The notes under the pieces are model-generated. The model ran no database searches, had not been told where the DNA came from, and saw only the letters and a list, made by a program, of their open reading frames with translations. A DNA stretch of 6,146 nt from Chryseobacterium sp. (GTDB lineage Bacteria > Bacteroidota > Bacteroidia > Flavobacteriales > Weeksellaceae), in the NCBI GenBank assembly GCA_003852805.1, contig RDDY01000346.1, positions 1 through 6,146 on the forward strand, given 5' to 3'. Position 1 is the first letter of the stretch, and the number at the start of each line of letters is the position of its first letter. Shown piece after piece: positions 4,304 to 6,146 of this stretch. A program made the position numbers and the translations under genes.

Positions 4304-6127
4304 ATGAAGAAATTACTTTACCCGATTTTCGGTCTTGCGTGCATTTTCGGTTGGTCGCAGGAGGCAAAAACCATCGACACGGTTTACCTCTTTGACCGAC
4401 CGCTGAACCGAATAAAGATTTTTCGGCCGAGCGAGAAACTCAGTGCCGCAGATATCCAAAAGAACTCTTCCAACCTCGCTGAAGCCTTGCGCTTCCAATC
4501 AGGCGTTTATATCAAAGAAAACGGTCGCGGCATGACCGCCTCGCCTGCCTTCCGCGGGACAACGGCTTCTCAGACGGCGTTTATATGGAACGGAATCAAC
4601 ATCAATTCTCTGTTTTTAGGCCAAGGCGATATCAACAATATCGGACTCTTGGGTTATGATTCGGTCGATGTTATTCCCGGCGGCAGCAGCGTCAATTACG
4701 GCAGCGCGGCCATCGGCGGAACCGTTCATCTGAACAACCACATCGATTTCAACAAAGAAACCAAAGCCGCTATTTATTCCGAAATCGGTTCGTTTGATAC
4801 GTATAGCAACTCGGTCAAACTCTCCCACAGCGATTCAAATCTGAGCGTGCAGATTAACGCTGCGCATACCATCAGCCAAAACGATTACGAGGTTTCTGAG
4901 AAAAGCTACGTAAACCACAACGGCAGATATTACAATACAGGATTCGGCATCGGCTTGGGTTACCGTTTCTCTCCGGTTCACAGTATTTTTTGGCAGAGCC
5001 AATTTCTCGACAATTCTCAGCACTACCCTATTTTCTCGGAATACCAAACGCCAACGAAATACGACAGCCAAAACCTGCGCAGTCTGCTTTCATGGGAAAT
5101 GCGAACCGAGCGTTTTCGCAACAGTTTTAAAGCGGCCTTTACCGAGGAGAACTTCCAATACTTCGCCCGGATTACGAGACCAAAATCGAGCGGCGGCGCC
5201 GGCAAGAATTCCATTCTCAAAAATGAGTTCGAATGGAGCATTGACGAGCGATTCCGTGTGGATCTCATCGGAGAATTTCAACACCAAGAAGGCGAAGGCT
5301 ACGGTTCGGGCATTGATAAAGTCCAACGGAACACCGGCTCTGCCGCTGCACTTCTGCGCTATGACGACCAAAGGCGTTGGAATCTGGAAGCAGGCATAAA
5401 AAAAGAATTTGTGGAAGGTGTAGACGCGCCGTGGCTCTACTCGTTCTCGGCAAAATACCGCGCGACCGAGTTTTACACGACAGGCTTTAATCTTTCGCGG
5501 AACTTCCGCTATCCTACTTTTAACGATTTGTATTGGCAACCCGGCGGCAATCGTGAGCTACGTCCCGAAACCTCTTTGCAGATCGATATGAACCATCGGT
5601 TTCGGTTCGGTTCGGTGGACTTTTCAATCAATCCTTATTATACCGATATTAAAGATATCATCGTTTGGGTACCGACCCCGCACGGGTTTTGGGCACCGAT
5701 GAATGTCAACCGGGTGAAAGCCTACGGCGTGGACGCTCAACTAAGACACGAAGCCGGTTTCGGTGCGCATAAACTGTCTACAAAGCTGGGTTACAGTCTG
5801 AGCAAATCCGTCAACCAAGCGACCAAGAAACAAATGATGTATGTGCCGCTGCACAAACTTTATGGCAATTTGGATTACGGTTATAAATTTCTGTCGGTTT
5901 ATCTTCAAGGCATGTTCAACGGTCTGACTTACGCCGACACCGATGAGAACCGTAAAGCCGCCATCGAGCCGTACTTTGTGATGAATGCCGGAGCCGCCGT
6001 TAAACTACGCGACCGATACAATGTAGGCGTCCGTGTAAAAAATATTTTCGACCGCGTTTACGAAACGACCGCATATTATCCGTTGCCCAAACGGCATTAC
6101 AACTTTTATATTCAAATAAATTTTTAA
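4304..6127 (+). CDS. btuB: BtuB-like TonB-dependent outer-membrane cobalamin receptor
   Basis: The 607-residue protein imports cobalamin across the outer membrane, powered by TonB-ExbBD. It has a signal peptide (MKKLLYPIFGLACIFGWSQ, cleavage near 18-19), a TonB-box-like DTVYL (25-29), a plug domain over about 40-145 (AADIQKNSSNLAEALRFQSG, then SPAFRG, IWNGININS, VDVIPGG, NYGSAAIGGTV), and a 22-strand-type beta-barrel to the C-terminus, which ends in Phe (YIQINF) as required for barrel assembly. The receptor motifs NLSRNFRYPTFNDLYW and LRPETS fall at about 398-425. It lacks the N-terminal carboxypeptidase-like domain of SusC-type receptors, and its length is close to that of E. coli BtuB (594 mature). 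The substrate is assigned mainly from the riboswitch directly upstream. The start follows a good Shine-Dalgarno, unusual in this phylum. Another gene starts 4 nt later, implying an operon. Confidence 0.93.
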   Translation: MKKLLYPIFGLACIFGWSQEAKTIDTVYLFDRPLNRIKIFRPSEKLSAADIQKNSSNLAEALRFQSGVYIKENGRGMTASPAFRGTTASQTAFIWNGININSLFLGQGDINNIGLLGYDSVDVIPGGSSVNYGSAAIGGTVHLNNHIDFNKETKAAIYSEIGSFDTYSNSVKLSHSDSNLSVQINAAHTISQNDYEVSEKSYVNHNGRYYNTGFGIGLGYRFSPVHSIFWQSQFLDNSQHYPIFSEYQTPTKYDSQNLRSLLSWEMRTERFRNSFKAAFTEENFQYFARITRPKSSGGAGKNSILKNEFEWSIDERFRVDLIGEFQHQEGEGYGSGIDKVQRNTGSAAALLRYDDQRRWNLEAGIKKEFVEGVDAPWLYSFSAKYRATEFYTTGFNLSRNFRYPTFNDLYWQPGGNRELRPETSLQIDMNHRFRFGSVDFSINPYYTDIKDIIVWVPTPHGFWAPMNVNRVKAYGVDAQLRHEAGFGAHKLSTKLGYSLSKSVNQATKKQMMYVPLHKLYGNLDYGYKFLSVYLQGMFNGLTYADTDENRKAAIEPYFVMNAGAAVKLRDRYNVGVRVKNIFDRVYETTAYYPLPKRHYNFYIQINF

Positions 6128-6131
6128 TACT

Positions 6132-6146
6132 ATGAAATTCAGTAGA
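6132..6146 (+). CDS. Start of a downstream gene in the btuB operon (truncated)
   Basis: An ATG at 6132 opens a frame (MKFSR) 4 nt after the btuB stop codon and runs off the window. Positive residues right after Met would fit a signal peptide, but five codons cannot identify it. From gene order in other Bacteroidota B12 loci I would expect a cobalamin-binding surface lipoprotein or further uptake gene; that is inference only. Confidence 0.55.

Noticed and set aside
5090..5539. A 149-codon minus-strand open frame opposite btuB
   Set aside because: It is antisense to the barrel of a clear receptor gene, with no start context and no recognisable domain.
1..6146. Mobile elements, CRISPR arrays, tRNA or rRNA genes
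   Set aside because: I saw no transposase, terminal inverted repeats, regularly spaced direct repeats, or tRNA-like cloverleaf in the intergenic stretches, which are all short.

Overview
The window reads as chromosomal DNA of a member of the Bacteroidota, most likely class Flavobacteriia. The reasons are a GldI-type FKBP lipoprotein (a gliding-associated family of this phylum), a cyclophilin-FKBP fusion lipoprotein next to it, promoter boxes of the phylum's TAnnTTTG type rather than TATAAT, and almost no Shine-Dalgarno sequences except behind the riboswitch. I cannot name the genus. No phage, transposon, CRISPR or tRNA/rRNA signal is visible, and the gene content looks like ordinary core genome.

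Layout. (1) 2-709 (+): 3' part of a probably exported alpha/beta hydrolase whose start lies left of the window. (2) 715-741: a strong 12-bp GC-rich hairpin between converging genes, probably a terminator for both strands. (3) 2351-765 (-): a two-gene unit, gldI (a short FKBP-like lipoprotein lacking key FKBP active-site residues) followed after 21 bp by a 353-residue lipoprotein that joins a complete cyclophilin domain to a complete FKBP domain. Together they look like a periplasmic or envelope protein-folding module. (4) 2352-2471: a 120-bp gap with a probable promoter for gldI and a palindrome plus T-run that may terminate the next gene. (5) 3527-2472 (-): an old-yellow-enzyme ene-reductase of the YqjM/NamA class, with a promoter almost touching its start codon. 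(6) 3604-4083 (+): cytidine deaminase, divergent from namA across a 76-bp gap. (7) 4095-4303: a promoter and full cobalamin riboswitch with a small hairpin over the ribosome binding site. (8) 4304-6127 (+): a BtuB-like TonB-dependent receptor, followed 4 nt later by the first codons of another gene at 6132.

The functional story on the right is vitamin B12 uptake: adenosyl- or other cobalamin binding to the leader RNA should lower synthesis of the outer-membrane receptor and of whatever follows it in the transcript. The rest is housekeeping: envelope protein folding, pyrimidine salvage and a flavin reductase. I did not find a clearly undescribed system. The most notable items are the dual-family isomerase beside gldI, the riboswitch expression platform, and the near-leaderless promoters.
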